Part shown: piece by piece, positions 57,001 to 58,876 of the stretch
Layout of the letters: the number at the start of each line of letters is the position of its first letter
How positions within the stretch are numbered: position 1 is the stretch's first letter
Assembly: GCF_030272615.1 (NCBI RefSeq)
Contig: NC_081409.1
Location: 206,567,190 to 206,631,189, forward strand
Length of the DNA stretch: 64,000 nt
Direction: 5' to 3'
From: Cryptomeria japonica
Lineage: Eukaryota; Streptophyta; Pinopsida; Cupressales; Cupressaceae
Notes under the pieces: generated by a model
Told to the model about the DNA's origin: nothing
Database searches by the model: none
Seen by the model: only the letters and a program-made list of their open reading frames with translations
Made by a program: the position numbers and the translations under genes

Positions 57001-58807
57001 TCCTTAAGATGTGCAATGAAATACAAGATTTGGAAAATAAGATTGTGATTTACAACTTGTAGGTTGCAAATTTGCAACATAATACATCCTAAATTGAGAA
57101 GAATAAAAGTCATTTAGCTTGATGTTCTTGTACATTAGAAGTGTCTTATTTAGCAGCTATGCTTTGGCAAATCCTTCAATCATTCATTACAATGCTCAGT
57201 CCCTTTGACCACCATAATTATTTGTTAATTATAATAATATTGTTTTCTTTGCTTCCTAATAGTTTAAAATGGATTCAAGATTTTCCTTTGTCTTGATTTC
57301 AAATTTCAAAATTGGTATGTTATATGATTTTCTTTCCTTCAAGAAATCTGTATCTAAGCTGCATTCCTCAAGTTCATCCAAGAATCCTAAGCTATAATCT
57401 ACGAGTAAGTTGAAGCACTTACAACCATGATGACCAAGGTAAAAATCCTGGAAGGCATGTTGCCTATGTATGCAGTTGCTTCCATCTGATTTCATGTGAT
57501 ATATGTGTCTGATGTGTGTGTGTCTGTGTCATAGTTAATTTTCCTCTATGATATTCAAAAGGGGATTACCAAGAAAAAAATAATCCAAGGATGTTAAACC
57601 TGAGAATGACCTTTCCCGGGAATTACTAACATTTTGAACATTCGATAGATACCAAGTACCTGATTTACAGTGCAATAAATAGATATCCAAATTGTGATAC
57701 TCGTAGAATCCAGTGGTATCTTTTGGATAGAACACTAAAGGTCAGAAGGATAACCCTGCAAGTAAGCAGTCACCAGCGAAAAAATGGAGGCAATTTCATT
57801 CTCTAAAATCTGATTACTTCTCAATTGCTTGTAAGTAAGTACTTGTAAGAAAACACCAAAGATTACCCAGCTAAAATTTATGCAGCAAACAAAATAAACG
57901 AAAGGATAAAACACAATACCTTTCCAACCCGAGGGGCAATCAACCAAGCAAGTGTAACAGTCAATAATCCAGTAGCGATAAGAATGCCAGTTCCTTCAAC
58001 AACCCATTTTGCACGTGGATGCATGTTAGGGCGAAGATCGCCAATGGGAGCGTTATAGACTTCATCAGTCGTAGATTGTGAAACAGTTGCTGTATGCAGG
58101 CGTGGATTAAACCATGATGCAATCTCAGTAAGTCGTTGTCGCCTTACTGCAGCCGCTGCATCTGGATCCACACTAGGATTCAATTGAATACATGCAGAAG
58201 TGACCTCTCCAGCAGCTGTTCTTGCCCTTAATGATTCATACTCCTCTACAGATGCTTTGACTTTGTTCACATCTGCAAGTCTAACATTCACTGCTTCACT
58301 CCCGCATATTTCACAATGAATTGATCCATGACTAACAAACCACCGTAACAAACAAGCATAATGACCTAGTGCAAGCTCATTCTTGCAATGGCAACCCAAC
58401 TCAATGAGATAATCATTATGATTGAAGCCTAGACCTTCTTCTAAGTCTTTGTCACAAAGAAGGACCTCTCCATCAGGACTCACATATTTGACATACTCAA
58501 GTGTTTCTTCTTTCTCTTTTTCAGAACATGAATGGCTTGGCACACACTGTTTATCACCTTTGACAGACAAAGACTTCACACTGAAACTGTGTGACCTTTT
58601 GATTAAAGGGGGGGAGATGCCCAAAAACTGGAGAGCAGCTTCTCCCTTATTATCAGGTTCTGTACAGTGGCAGACTCTACAGACCTCTAAAAAATCCTGG
58701 TCATCCTCACCTTGATCTGAACTAACAGATAACTGGATATTTTCATTCTCATGAATAGAGACAGGATTCTCGTCTGCTGTGCCTGGTTTTCCAGCAGGTA
58801 GCCCCAT
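7802..58807 (-). CDS. RING-CH (MARCH-type) membrane E3 ubiquitin ligase, three exons, about 51 kb
   Basis: Spliced coding sequence, complement join 7802-7918, 26124-26198, 57920-58807: 1,080 nt, 359 residues. The C4HC3 RING-CH domain (about residues 43-168) should recruit an E2 and transfer ubiquitin; three hydrophobic segments (about 272-292, 302-320, 335-350) place it in a membrane, probably of the endomembrane system. The tail motifs GTGILIATGLLTVTLAWLIA, GLHILLGG, RIRYGRARYWAI and FGIWASR match a plant RING-CH family I know from memory, and their order across three distant open segments supports one gene. All junctions have GT-AG ends and phase 0. Introns are 31,721 and 18,205 bp. The start at 58807 is the first ATG after an in-frame TAG at 58876-58874. 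The ligase activity is inferred from the family. It looks intact; expression is unknown. Confidence 0.9.
7961..8165. repeat. 117-bp tandem duplication
   Basis: GATCCCATGTATCATGCATA occurs at 7983 and again at 8100, each followed by similar sequence (AGTTCATAACTATAT). Two diverged copies, just inside the 3' end of intron 2. Confidence 0.8.
8418..8876. mobile_element. hAT-type MITE with perfect 8-bp TSD
   Basis: The element runs 8426-8868 (443 bp) and is flanked by GGTAAAAC at 8418-8425 and 8869-8876. Its right end read inward is CATAGTTGGAAAACTCGG; the left end, CAAAAACTCTGCTGACTC, is similar but has lost a few bases. Both ends carry clustered GAGTC/GACTC motifs, including four GAGTCC units near 8798-8820, typical of subterminal transposase binding sites. 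Internal sequence around 8625-8672 matches part of the larger element at 20645-22085, so the two are relatives. The 8-bp duplication is typical of hAT elements. It has no coding capacity. Confidence 0.85.
8893..9237 (+). repeat. 5' LTR of the gag-pro element
   Basis: Starts TGTTGTCGGCATAAATTG and ends ACCAGTAAACA. Equal in length to the 3' LTR. It contains TTTAAATATG and AATAAAGATAT, plausible promoter and polyadenylation signals. Confidence 0.9.
9399..9650 (+). repeat. 122-bp tandem duplication in the gag leader
   Basis: AGTACTCG(G/A)AGTGTTGGG recurs at 9401 and 9523, followed by GGTGGACGTGTAGAGGATGC and GGAAAGCACC in each copy. It lies before and in the N-terminal part of gag, so the protein carries two related segments. 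Confidence 0.8.
9451..10506 (+). pseudogene. gag with capsid domain and zinc knuckles
   Basis: Structural gag of a Ty3/gypsy-type element, one frame interrupted by three stops: TAG at 9802, TAA at 9970 and TGA at 10147. Between them the capsid-like domain is clear (LPKFTRDGSEDP, IDWYADLDAQHKTRWSDLKK, NESVRAYNRRLKELL, WFTEGLIPSLRKKM). Two CCHC zinc knuckles follow (CIECKREGHTKANC and CEICQVLGHSINQC). Each stop fits a single C-to-T change of a Gln or Arg codon. Downstream, after a frame change, are a third knuckle (CRQCSEWGHFARDC, about 10587-10628) and a degenerate fourth (CKWCGPSDHEDTNY) whose last Cys is Tyr. Confidence 0.85.
10657..11667 (+). CDS. retropepsin-like protease region of gag-pro
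   Basis: Open frame of 336 codons that continues gag: residues 1-30 carry the degenerate fourth zinc knuckle. The protease-like core is VDGGSGVNVLPEDTW, then FHLVGANHHDIQPLGTL, then DALLERGWLDAAKANHNWK. The catalytic signature reads D-G-G-S-G rather than the classic D-[ST]-G-A, a variant I have seen in plant gypsy elements. The protein should be translated as part of a gag-pro polyprotein, so the annotated ATG is not a true start. No reverse transcriptase follows. The frame is open, but upstream stops prevent production from this copy. Confidence 0.75.
   Translation: MCKWCGPSDHEDTNYPNHKGINMLDVEEQEDVVLAITRAQTKKAMYSNSGMEKEQAEVEQVLAKEQVTSNGTASMSLRESEKNIVQQVLQTTIPIKVVDLLQTMLQLRMAIANTINDDTIFQKQCKPHEEELTGKPSAEGNESNDPMLLTVSIGRKPTVIEMELMGKKLTNTIVDGGSGVNVLPEDTWKCLGKPKLWPPTFHLVGANHHDIQPLGTLMAQKVMIGIQQFFLDFVVIWLQKKAYDALLERGWLDAAKANHNWKQNTLSIESDRRKHVIDLRNQVVSEKLAPLNSKSEGGELGMDGGRKGMKPNDEGVLKLEDYSEDEMSSLNGLFHW
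11668..12111 (+). CDS. open frame after the protease, function unknown
   Basis: The frame continues for 147 codons immediately after the TAG at 11665-11667, starting MEDYEVFHPDC. It is rich in acidic residues and Ser, with no motif I recognise. It may be the C-terminal extension of gag-pro, cut off by one stop. It ends at the CCGTACGG-rich repeat region. Confidence 0.45.
   Translation: MEDYEVFHPDCNMLQIGQIEEVQSPAYDIHLCTSNVGVSGLYEQLPSEHVPYEQRSPSGNGEVSKVYEKNSQGEDLKWDAVEPDGDAPKKLILYAKQFTSTESNSIVWFRADKSKLAPESPGCVDVMTLPHEAKSPSYTVQTREAKC
12196..12870 (+). repeat. CCGTACGG-rich degenerate repeat region
   Basis: About a dozen GTACGG motifs, often as the palindrome CCGTACGG, plus many one-base variants (CCATATGG, CCGTATGG, TGTACGA). 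In the frame of 12202-12558 the first half reads as repeated PYG(V/I) units (NPYG, IPYG, HPYG, NPYG, IPYG, DPYN). No enzyme is encoded here; it takes the place where pol would be. Confidence 0.75.
13132..13476 (+). repeat. 3' LTR of the gag-pro element
   Basis: Starts TGTTGTCAGCATAAATTG, ends GTACTAGTAAGCA and is followed by target duplication ATGGC. Roughly 22 differences from the 5' LTR by eye. Confidence 0.9.
13731..14285. repeat. about 190-bp tandem repeat, three diverged copies
   Basis: ACAACAAAAGTAGTTTTCTC starts near 13737 and 13927 (period 190), and GACAAGATGAATAATAAA recurs near 13862, 14040 and 14200. The third copy lacks the first part of the unit. Confidence 0.75.
14548..16376 (+). 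mobile_element. short non-autonomous Ty1/copia-derived LTR element
   Basis: Element 14553-16371 (1,819 bp), flanked by ACTCA at 14548-14552 and 16372-16376. The LTRs are 14553-14755 (203 bp) and 16132-16371 (240 bp); both begin TATTAGAATATTT, probably a decayed TG, and end TTTATTTTTCA. The primer site TGGTATCAAAGCGGG follows the 5' LTR, one change from the usual initiator-Met-type site. A purine tract (TTACGGGAGGG) precedes the 3' LTR. The 3' LTR has an extra 30-40 bp from a local duplication of TTAGCTTTT sequence. Only a gag start is visible inside; no pol. Confidence 0.9.
15372..15551 (+). pseudogene. copia gag N-terminal relic
   Basis: The frame begins MASLTNIMLEHSQKFNNC and continues HNTWKQCMFTISGYRCLDQI, resembling the start of Ty1/copia gag proteins (family N-x-x-x-W-x-x-x-M). 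It ends at a stop after 60 codons and nothing further of gag is visible. The rest of the internal region (14756-15370 and 15552-16131) is T-rich with no recognisable product. Confidence 0.6.
16377..17555. other. no recognised feature
   Basis: Intronic sequence. The plus-strand frame at 16999-17328 (109 codons) and its minus-strand mirror have more balanced composition than the neighbours but no domain I recognise; it is probably a fragment of an older element. Confidence 0.4.
17560..17930 (+). pseudogene. Ty3/gypsy gag capsid relic
   Basis: The frame with FVETLIGGTTKWFDHL, EIMQEKFLSCFKVGKDGHIL, then EFISIFDCLVEKISATLKPS after a stop, fits the retrotransposon gag domain (family LxGxAxxWY...F...F). 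Stops and missing ends show it is dead. Possible further remnants reach about 18,000, including a DGGSRG stretch near 17960 that may be protease-derived. Confidence 0.7.
17936..19790. other. degenerate sequence, element debris
   Basis: No intact gene. The 110-codon frame at 19202-19534 is acidic at its end (YTKDENTSND) and unrecognised. Probably the decayed middle of the gypsy element whose gag relic lies just upstream. Confidence 0.35.
19800..20636 (+). pseudogene. LINE ORF1 relic (DUF4283-like, zinc knuckle)
   Basis: One frame reads LQFWIGSSFKVVGDSLGNLL near 19976, like the W...IG.xLG block of plant LINE ORF1 proteins. After stops and frame changes, NYEAIAFRYKKCCSLGHMSNGC (about 20161-20225) matches the ORF1 zinc knuckle with its first Cys changed to Tyr. 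ORF1 would be the RNA-binding partner of a LINE reverse transcriptase. The relic is broken at 20644 by the hAT insertion and may resume at 22094. No ORF2 sequence of this copy was found. Confidence 0.65.
20637..22093 (+). mobile_element. defective hAT transposon inserted in a LINE relic
   Basis: Element 20645-22085 (1,441 bp). Inward-read ends are CATAGATGGAACACTCGC on the left and CATAGTTGGACTACTCGC on the right (15 of 18 match). The 8-bp target duplication AAAAGGAC / AATAGGAC matches at 7 of 8. Both subterminal zones are dense in ACTCG/CGAGT motifs. Inside is only the C-terminal end of a transposase. The sequence near 21051-21110 is shared with the MITE at 8426-8868. The element cannot move itself. 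Confidence 0.85.
21280..21780 (+). pseudogene. hAT transposase C-terminal (dimerisation) relic
   Basis: The part before 21365 reads SSSSCENN, a stop, then SLFEAINTKKRSKLAQ, the end of the hAT dimerisation domain. A frameshift near 21365-21375 leads to NDLVFVQYNLQLRIRKVEE, LDLDDIDPYSDW and a long acidic tail (EEEEDEDEE) ending ARAGKRKL at 21780. In this subfamily the tail lies after the domain and is poorly conserved. The catalytic part of the transposase is absent, so the product is dead. Confidence 0.8.
22094..22975. other. no recognised feature
   Basis: Intron sequence right of the hAT element. The first 200 bases may be the continuation of the interrupted LINE ORF1, but the frames are too broken to say. 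Nothing else is supported. Confidence 0.35.
22981..23160. repeat. about 51-bp degenerate tandem repeat
   Basis: At least three diverged units with the pattern CTTA(A/G)AC...GAGGCA(A/G)CAAAGAATCT...GATACACAATGA, starting near 22981, 23032 and 23082, with partial units on both sides. Confidence 0.6.
23161..26115. other. intron sequence, no gene seen
   Basis: The longest frames, 23826-24215 and 24853-25146, are Ser/Leu/Ile-rich from pyrimidine-rich DNA, with no domain, and were not accepted as genes. Confidence 0.4.
26124..26198 (-). CDS. RING-CH gene, exon 2 (second membrane segment)
   Basis: A 75-nt exon: acceptor TATGCAG, then 25 codons KTAKSGLHILLGG...VVFLRF, then donor GTAAGT (26123-26118). 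Both boundaries are phase 0. The encoded segment is exactly the stretch expected between LIAPRVGK of exon 1 and RIRYGRARYW of exon 3. It is too short to stand out as an open frame; the family sequence and both splice sites identify it. Confidence 0.9.
27249..28060 (+). repeat. about 85-bp repeat array in U3 of LTR B
   Basis: A GAATTCC/AAATTCC core recurs at 27249, 27334, 27416, 27500, 27592, 27677, 27761, 27843, 27928 and 28004 (spacing 76-92). Most intervals also carry GCGCC or CGCCC and a CAAAATG-like word. The copies are strongly diverged. Confidence 0.75.
28121..29045 (+). repeat. diverged duplication of about 758 bp offset in LTR B
   Basis: AAAAATCCATTTTT...CATCAAATC, GATTTGGA, TCTCTCCT and TTCCTAAAAAATxGGA occur in the same order from about 28121 and again from about 28881. 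Between them are shorter repeats with GGAAATTCCTTCCTT. Confidence 0.65.
29708..29768. repeat. perfect 61-bp palindrome
   Basis: Two perfectly complementary 30-nt arms separated by one A; the left arm starts CATCCTGAAAGTATATATGG and the right arm ends with its complement. Part of the right arm (TTATATTCCATA) is repeated immediately after. Transcribed, it would give a nearly loop-free hairpin. Confidence 0.95.
29819..31965 (+). repeat. 166-bp repeat array with hairpin core, 16 cores
   Basis: A core of about 29 bp (GCTCCTGTCCCT...AGGGACCAGxGC, arms able to pair) starts at 29819, 29853, 30031, 30197, 30364, 30530, 30696, 30862, 30905, 31071, 31237, 31403, 31445, 31611, 31769 and 31936. Most steps are 166 or 167 bp; extra cores give steps of 34, 43 and 42. 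The sequence between cores is also repeated (CCATTGAAGATAATTTxGAAG, AGCAAAGGACGAATTGGCTT). This is a satellite-like tandem array inside U3. Confidence 0.9.
35220..37120. other. intron sequence, no gene seen
   Basis: A degenerate stretch at 35900-36560 repeats words such as AAGATG-CCT-AAGAG and GATGGCC. Minus-strand frames at 36622-36891 and 36773-37066 are hydrophobic but unrecognised. Confidence 0.4.
37121..38069 (-). pseudogene. LINE ORF2 3' part, antisense, left of the copia insertion
   Basis: The minus strand reads SNLRCPFCGQFETQEY just left of the insertion, the zf-RVT zinc-binding motif, then decays through the C-terminal region. T-rich DNA at about 37121-37160 could be the complement of its poly-A tail. 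This is the downstream half of the LINE whose upstream half is at 43175-44260; the GAAAC duplication joins them. Confidence 0.75.
38070..38268 (-). repeat. inverted TRIM-like module (left arm)
   Basis: Reverse-complement copy of 38814-39012. On the minus strand it reads TGGTATCAGAGC (primer site), a short spacer, GGCTTAAGGGGGGG (purine tract), then a 135-bp LTR-like unit ending TGTCTCAACA, which forms the outer end of the whole insertion. Confidence 0.85.
38080..38151 (-). tRNA. tRNA-like sequence in the left arm
   Basis: 72 nt able to form acceptor (GGGCTAG/CTGGTCC with wobbles), D (GCTC/GAGC) and T (CTAGG/CCTAG) stems. Box A is TAGCTCAGTGGTAGAG and box B GGTTCGAGTCC, both consensus-like. 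The anticodon arm is poor (8-nt loop), so I assign no amino acid. It is probably a Pol III promoter-bearing part of the TRIM-like LTR, not a working tRNA gene. Confidence 0.6.
38269..38813 (+). repeat. truncated 5' LTR of the copia element
   Basis: 545 bp, starting TGTATGTGAAGAACTG and ending CTAAAATCCAACA; matches 42630-43174 with about three differences. TGGTATCAGAGCC follows at 38814. Confidence 0.9.
38814..39012 (+). mobile_element. TRIM-like module (right arm): PBS, PPT and short LTR
   Basis: Primer site TGGTATCAGAGCC, a 64-bp internal part ending in GGCTTAAGGGGGGG, then a 135-bp LTR-like unit (38878-39012) from TGTTGGTGTTAGAAATAAGC to CATGTCTCAACA, followed by another primer-site-like AGGTATCAGAGC. 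This is the order of a TRIM element lacking its 5' LTR. The LTR-like unit contains the tRNA-like sequence. Confidence 0.7.
38931..39002 (+). tRNA. tRNA-like sequence in the right arm
   Basis: Second copy: acceptor GGGCCAG/CTGGTCC, D-stem GCTC/GAGT, T-arm CTAGG-TTTGAGT-CCTAG, discriminator A. Box B is GGTTTGAGTCC, one change from consensus. The anticodon arm is irregular. Most likely an internal Pol III promoter within the short LTR rather than a decoding tRNA. Confidence 0.6.
39080..39200 (+). pseudogene. copia gag N-terminal relic
   Basis: The frame reading RVEERLDGALNFASRKVR then TFTLKENILRKV resembles the early copia gag pattern (LDGxxNFxxWKxRxxxxLxE). The conserved Trp is lost and a stop follows. 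Between here and 41180 only AT-rich, broken sequence is seen, with an A run at about 40126-40144. Confidence 0.45.
41195..41470 (+). pseudogene. copia RNase H C-terminal relic
   Basis: From 41201 the frame reads KQSSVVLSIAEAEFIGA, the conserved copia RNase H motif (K-Q-x-x-V-A-L-S-T-A-E-A-E-Y), then a stop. In another frame, HVLTKSFEA and LHKIDLELWRTL resemble the end of copia pol. Domains between gag and RNase H are missing or unrecognisable. Confidence 0.75.
41535..41760 (+). repeat. tandem repeat with TATGCTTGTGTGCTAGATG
   Basis: TATGCTTGTGTG(C/G)(T/C)(A/G)GATG recurs at least six times, alternating with GAATCTCATCC and AAAGATGTGCTAGATC. It lies between pol and the 3' LTR and has no coding meaning that I can see. 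Confidence 0.85.
42141..43174 (+). repeat. 3' LTR of the copia element
   Basis: Preceded by the purine tract GTTAAGAGGGAG; starts TGTTGTTTGTAACTAG and ends CTAAAATCCAACA (1,034 bp). TATATATAT near 42400 is a plausible promoter. Only its last 545 bp are present in the 5' copy. Confidence 0.8.
43175..44260 (-). pseudogene. LINE ORF2 (end of RT to zf-RVT), antisense, right of the copia insertion
   Basis: The minus-strand frame at 44117-43776 reads FSASNDGHQGFHFLAWEYYH, GGLGFLLIHRQGISLCAKWI and NEAWKILIRHCI, the conserved region after the reverse-transcriptase core of plant LINEs (GGLG...Q...L..KW). It decays toward 43180 and continues on the far side of the copia element with the zf-RVT motif. 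Stops and frameshifts are frequent. The transcription sense equals that of the host gene. Confidence 0.8.
44261..44945. other. no recognised feature
   Basis: AT-rich intron sequence between the LINE and the microsatellite. The frame at 44450-44836 is unsupported. Confidence 0.35.
44948..45016. repeat. (TC)n(AC)n microsatellite
   Basis: About 24 TC units followed by about 9 AC units. It marks the left edge of recognisable chromovirus sequence. The Ser-Leu run it would encode in the open frame is not real protein. Confidence 0.95.
45020..46237 (+). pseudogene. chromovirus pol 3' end: integrase and chromodomain
   Basis: C-terminal pol of a Ty3/gypsy chromovirus, open over about 380 codons. The zinc-binding part keeps VRKCPVCQEH. 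The integrase core has SMDFITGL, VNDRDTRFISHFWQ and HPQTDGQTEIVNKW, giving D, D-35-E. Then come the YYGPFRVTRRIGEVAYELDL motif with VHNVFHVSRLKK, and a chromodomain (IIEFKERNFRRR, DYLVKWKDL, EDAT). At 46164 a TGA stands where the chromodomain normally has Trp; the frame continues EREEILQHPELRLLED into the LTR edge. Protease, RT and RNase H are missing, cut off at the microsatellite. Confidence 0.9.
46238..48855 (+). mobile_element. chromovirus 3' LTR, interrupted
   Basis: Begins TGTGATGTCCCCTTCTAG directly after the tract CAGGAGGGGCGGAC and ends AAAGGTTCTTACA at 48855. It is split at 46320 by a solo LTR; the pieces 46238-46320 and 47590-48855 total 1,349 bp. Same family as the inserted LTR: the body from CAATATTxAATTACTTTAAT through AAGTTATAACTTAAGTGAGG is shared. 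No 5' partner LTR is in the window. Confidence 0.85.
46316..47589 (-). mobile_element. solo LTR inserted in reverse orientation, TSD GTTAG
   Basis: Element 46321-47584 (1,264 bp), read on the minus strand from TGTGATGTCCCCTTCTAG to GTAGGTTCTTACA, flanked by GTTAG at 46316-46320 and 47585-47589. It is the same LTR family as its host, so the two form a large inverted repeat around 47584. In sense with the RING-CH gene, unlike most other elements here. Frames inside it are not genes. Confidence 0.9.
48856..50620. other. intron sequence, no gene seen
   Basis: No coding frame or bounded element. TGTTGGCATGCATGCCGAC at 50528 could be the start of the LTR that ends at 51706, but no target duplication supports it. 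Confidence 0.35.
50628..51706 (+). mobile_element. LTR C, 3' part of the same family as LTRs A and B
   Basis: Matches LTR A from about 33177 and LTR B from 34345 onward: GAGGTGGCAT, ATTCAAAGATGGACATGTGT, TTGTAACAAACCCT(C/A)ATTAGGGTTT, AGTTTGTTGATTGCAAA, AAGTCCCCTTGTGATTC, and the end CTAAAAAACACATCAACA at 51706. The U3 satellite part is absent. Either a 5'-truncated solo LTR or a family member with a short U3. Confidence 0.75.
51721..53150 (-). pseudogene. unrecognised protein-coding relic, minus strand
   Basis: Two minus-strand frames look protein-like. 52607-52362 reads DARVWQKLWLCYRVPFNTVK, LIKDTCMTHVDLEAF and ERKMDLLKNTGMEAI; upstream in the same sense KGIEGTIIEAAVNFLLLATS and SFLSNNSVSLSLSFHKQL are readable. 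52038-51724 reads IQSMRNISRYDRQILKSLYK and YESLGIGSLHGLIRITRKAK. The pieces are separated by stops or frameshifts. I recognise no family; it is not an obvious RT, integrase, gag or transposase. It could be a captured host-gene fragment or an ORF of an unusual element. Confidence 0.4.
53151..56640. other. intron sequence, no gene seen
   Basis: No accepted gene. 54000-54560 repeats words such as CTCTGCC(C/T)xxCAT and TTCTGCCCAA with ATAA; too diverged to define a unit. Confidence 0.4.
56644..57110. repeat. 235-bp tandem duplication
   Basis: CTTAGGTTTAATAAATCT occurs at 56647 and 56882, and the following 230 bp match throughout (TATTCTCCATC, AAGATGTGCAAT, CACAACTTGTAGG). Two copies with moderate divergence, about 0.8 kb inside intron 1 from exon 1. 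Confidence 0.9.
57111..57919. other. 5' end of intron 1, no separate gene
   Basis: Intron sequence next to the exon 1 donor. Minus-strand frames at 57256-57495 and 57535-57735 have no family match and no splice support. Confidence 0.45.
57920..58807 (-). CDS. RING-CH gene, exon 1 (RING-CH domain and first membrane segment)
   Basis: 296 codons from ATG at 58807 to AAG before the donor GTATTG. Zinc ligands by position: C43, C46, C139, C141, H149, C152, C165, C168 (CRVC ... GCHC ... GHYAC ... CEIC), that is C4HC3 with a 92-residue gap between the first two pairs. WFVSHGSIHCEICG and DPDAAAAVRRQRLTEIASWF match the plant family. GILIATGLLTVTLAWLI (274-290) is the first membrane segment. A TTG nine bases upstream is in frame, but ATG is the better start. 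Unspliced, the frame would add 13 hydrophobic residues and stop at 57878. Confidence 0.95.
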
Positions 58808-58876
58808 CACTTTCAATTGAAGAATAAACTTCAGACAAAATCTTTTGACTGCTTGCTCCCACCAAATCAGTTTCTA

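Larger units (their letters stand above)
26199..57919 (-). other. intron 1 of the RING-CH gene, 31,721 bp
   Basis: Starts GTATTG (57919-57914), a weaker donor than GTAAGT, and ends at the AG of TATGCAG (26200-26199). It carries the nested solo LTRs, the split LINE with a copia element, the chromovirus 3' part and a third large LTR. No other exon was seen in it. Confidence 0.85.

Noticed and set aside
58814-58816. TTG start nine bases upstream of the ATG in exon 1
   Set aside because: A plant nuclear gene would use the ATG at 58807; TTG starts are a bacterial convention.
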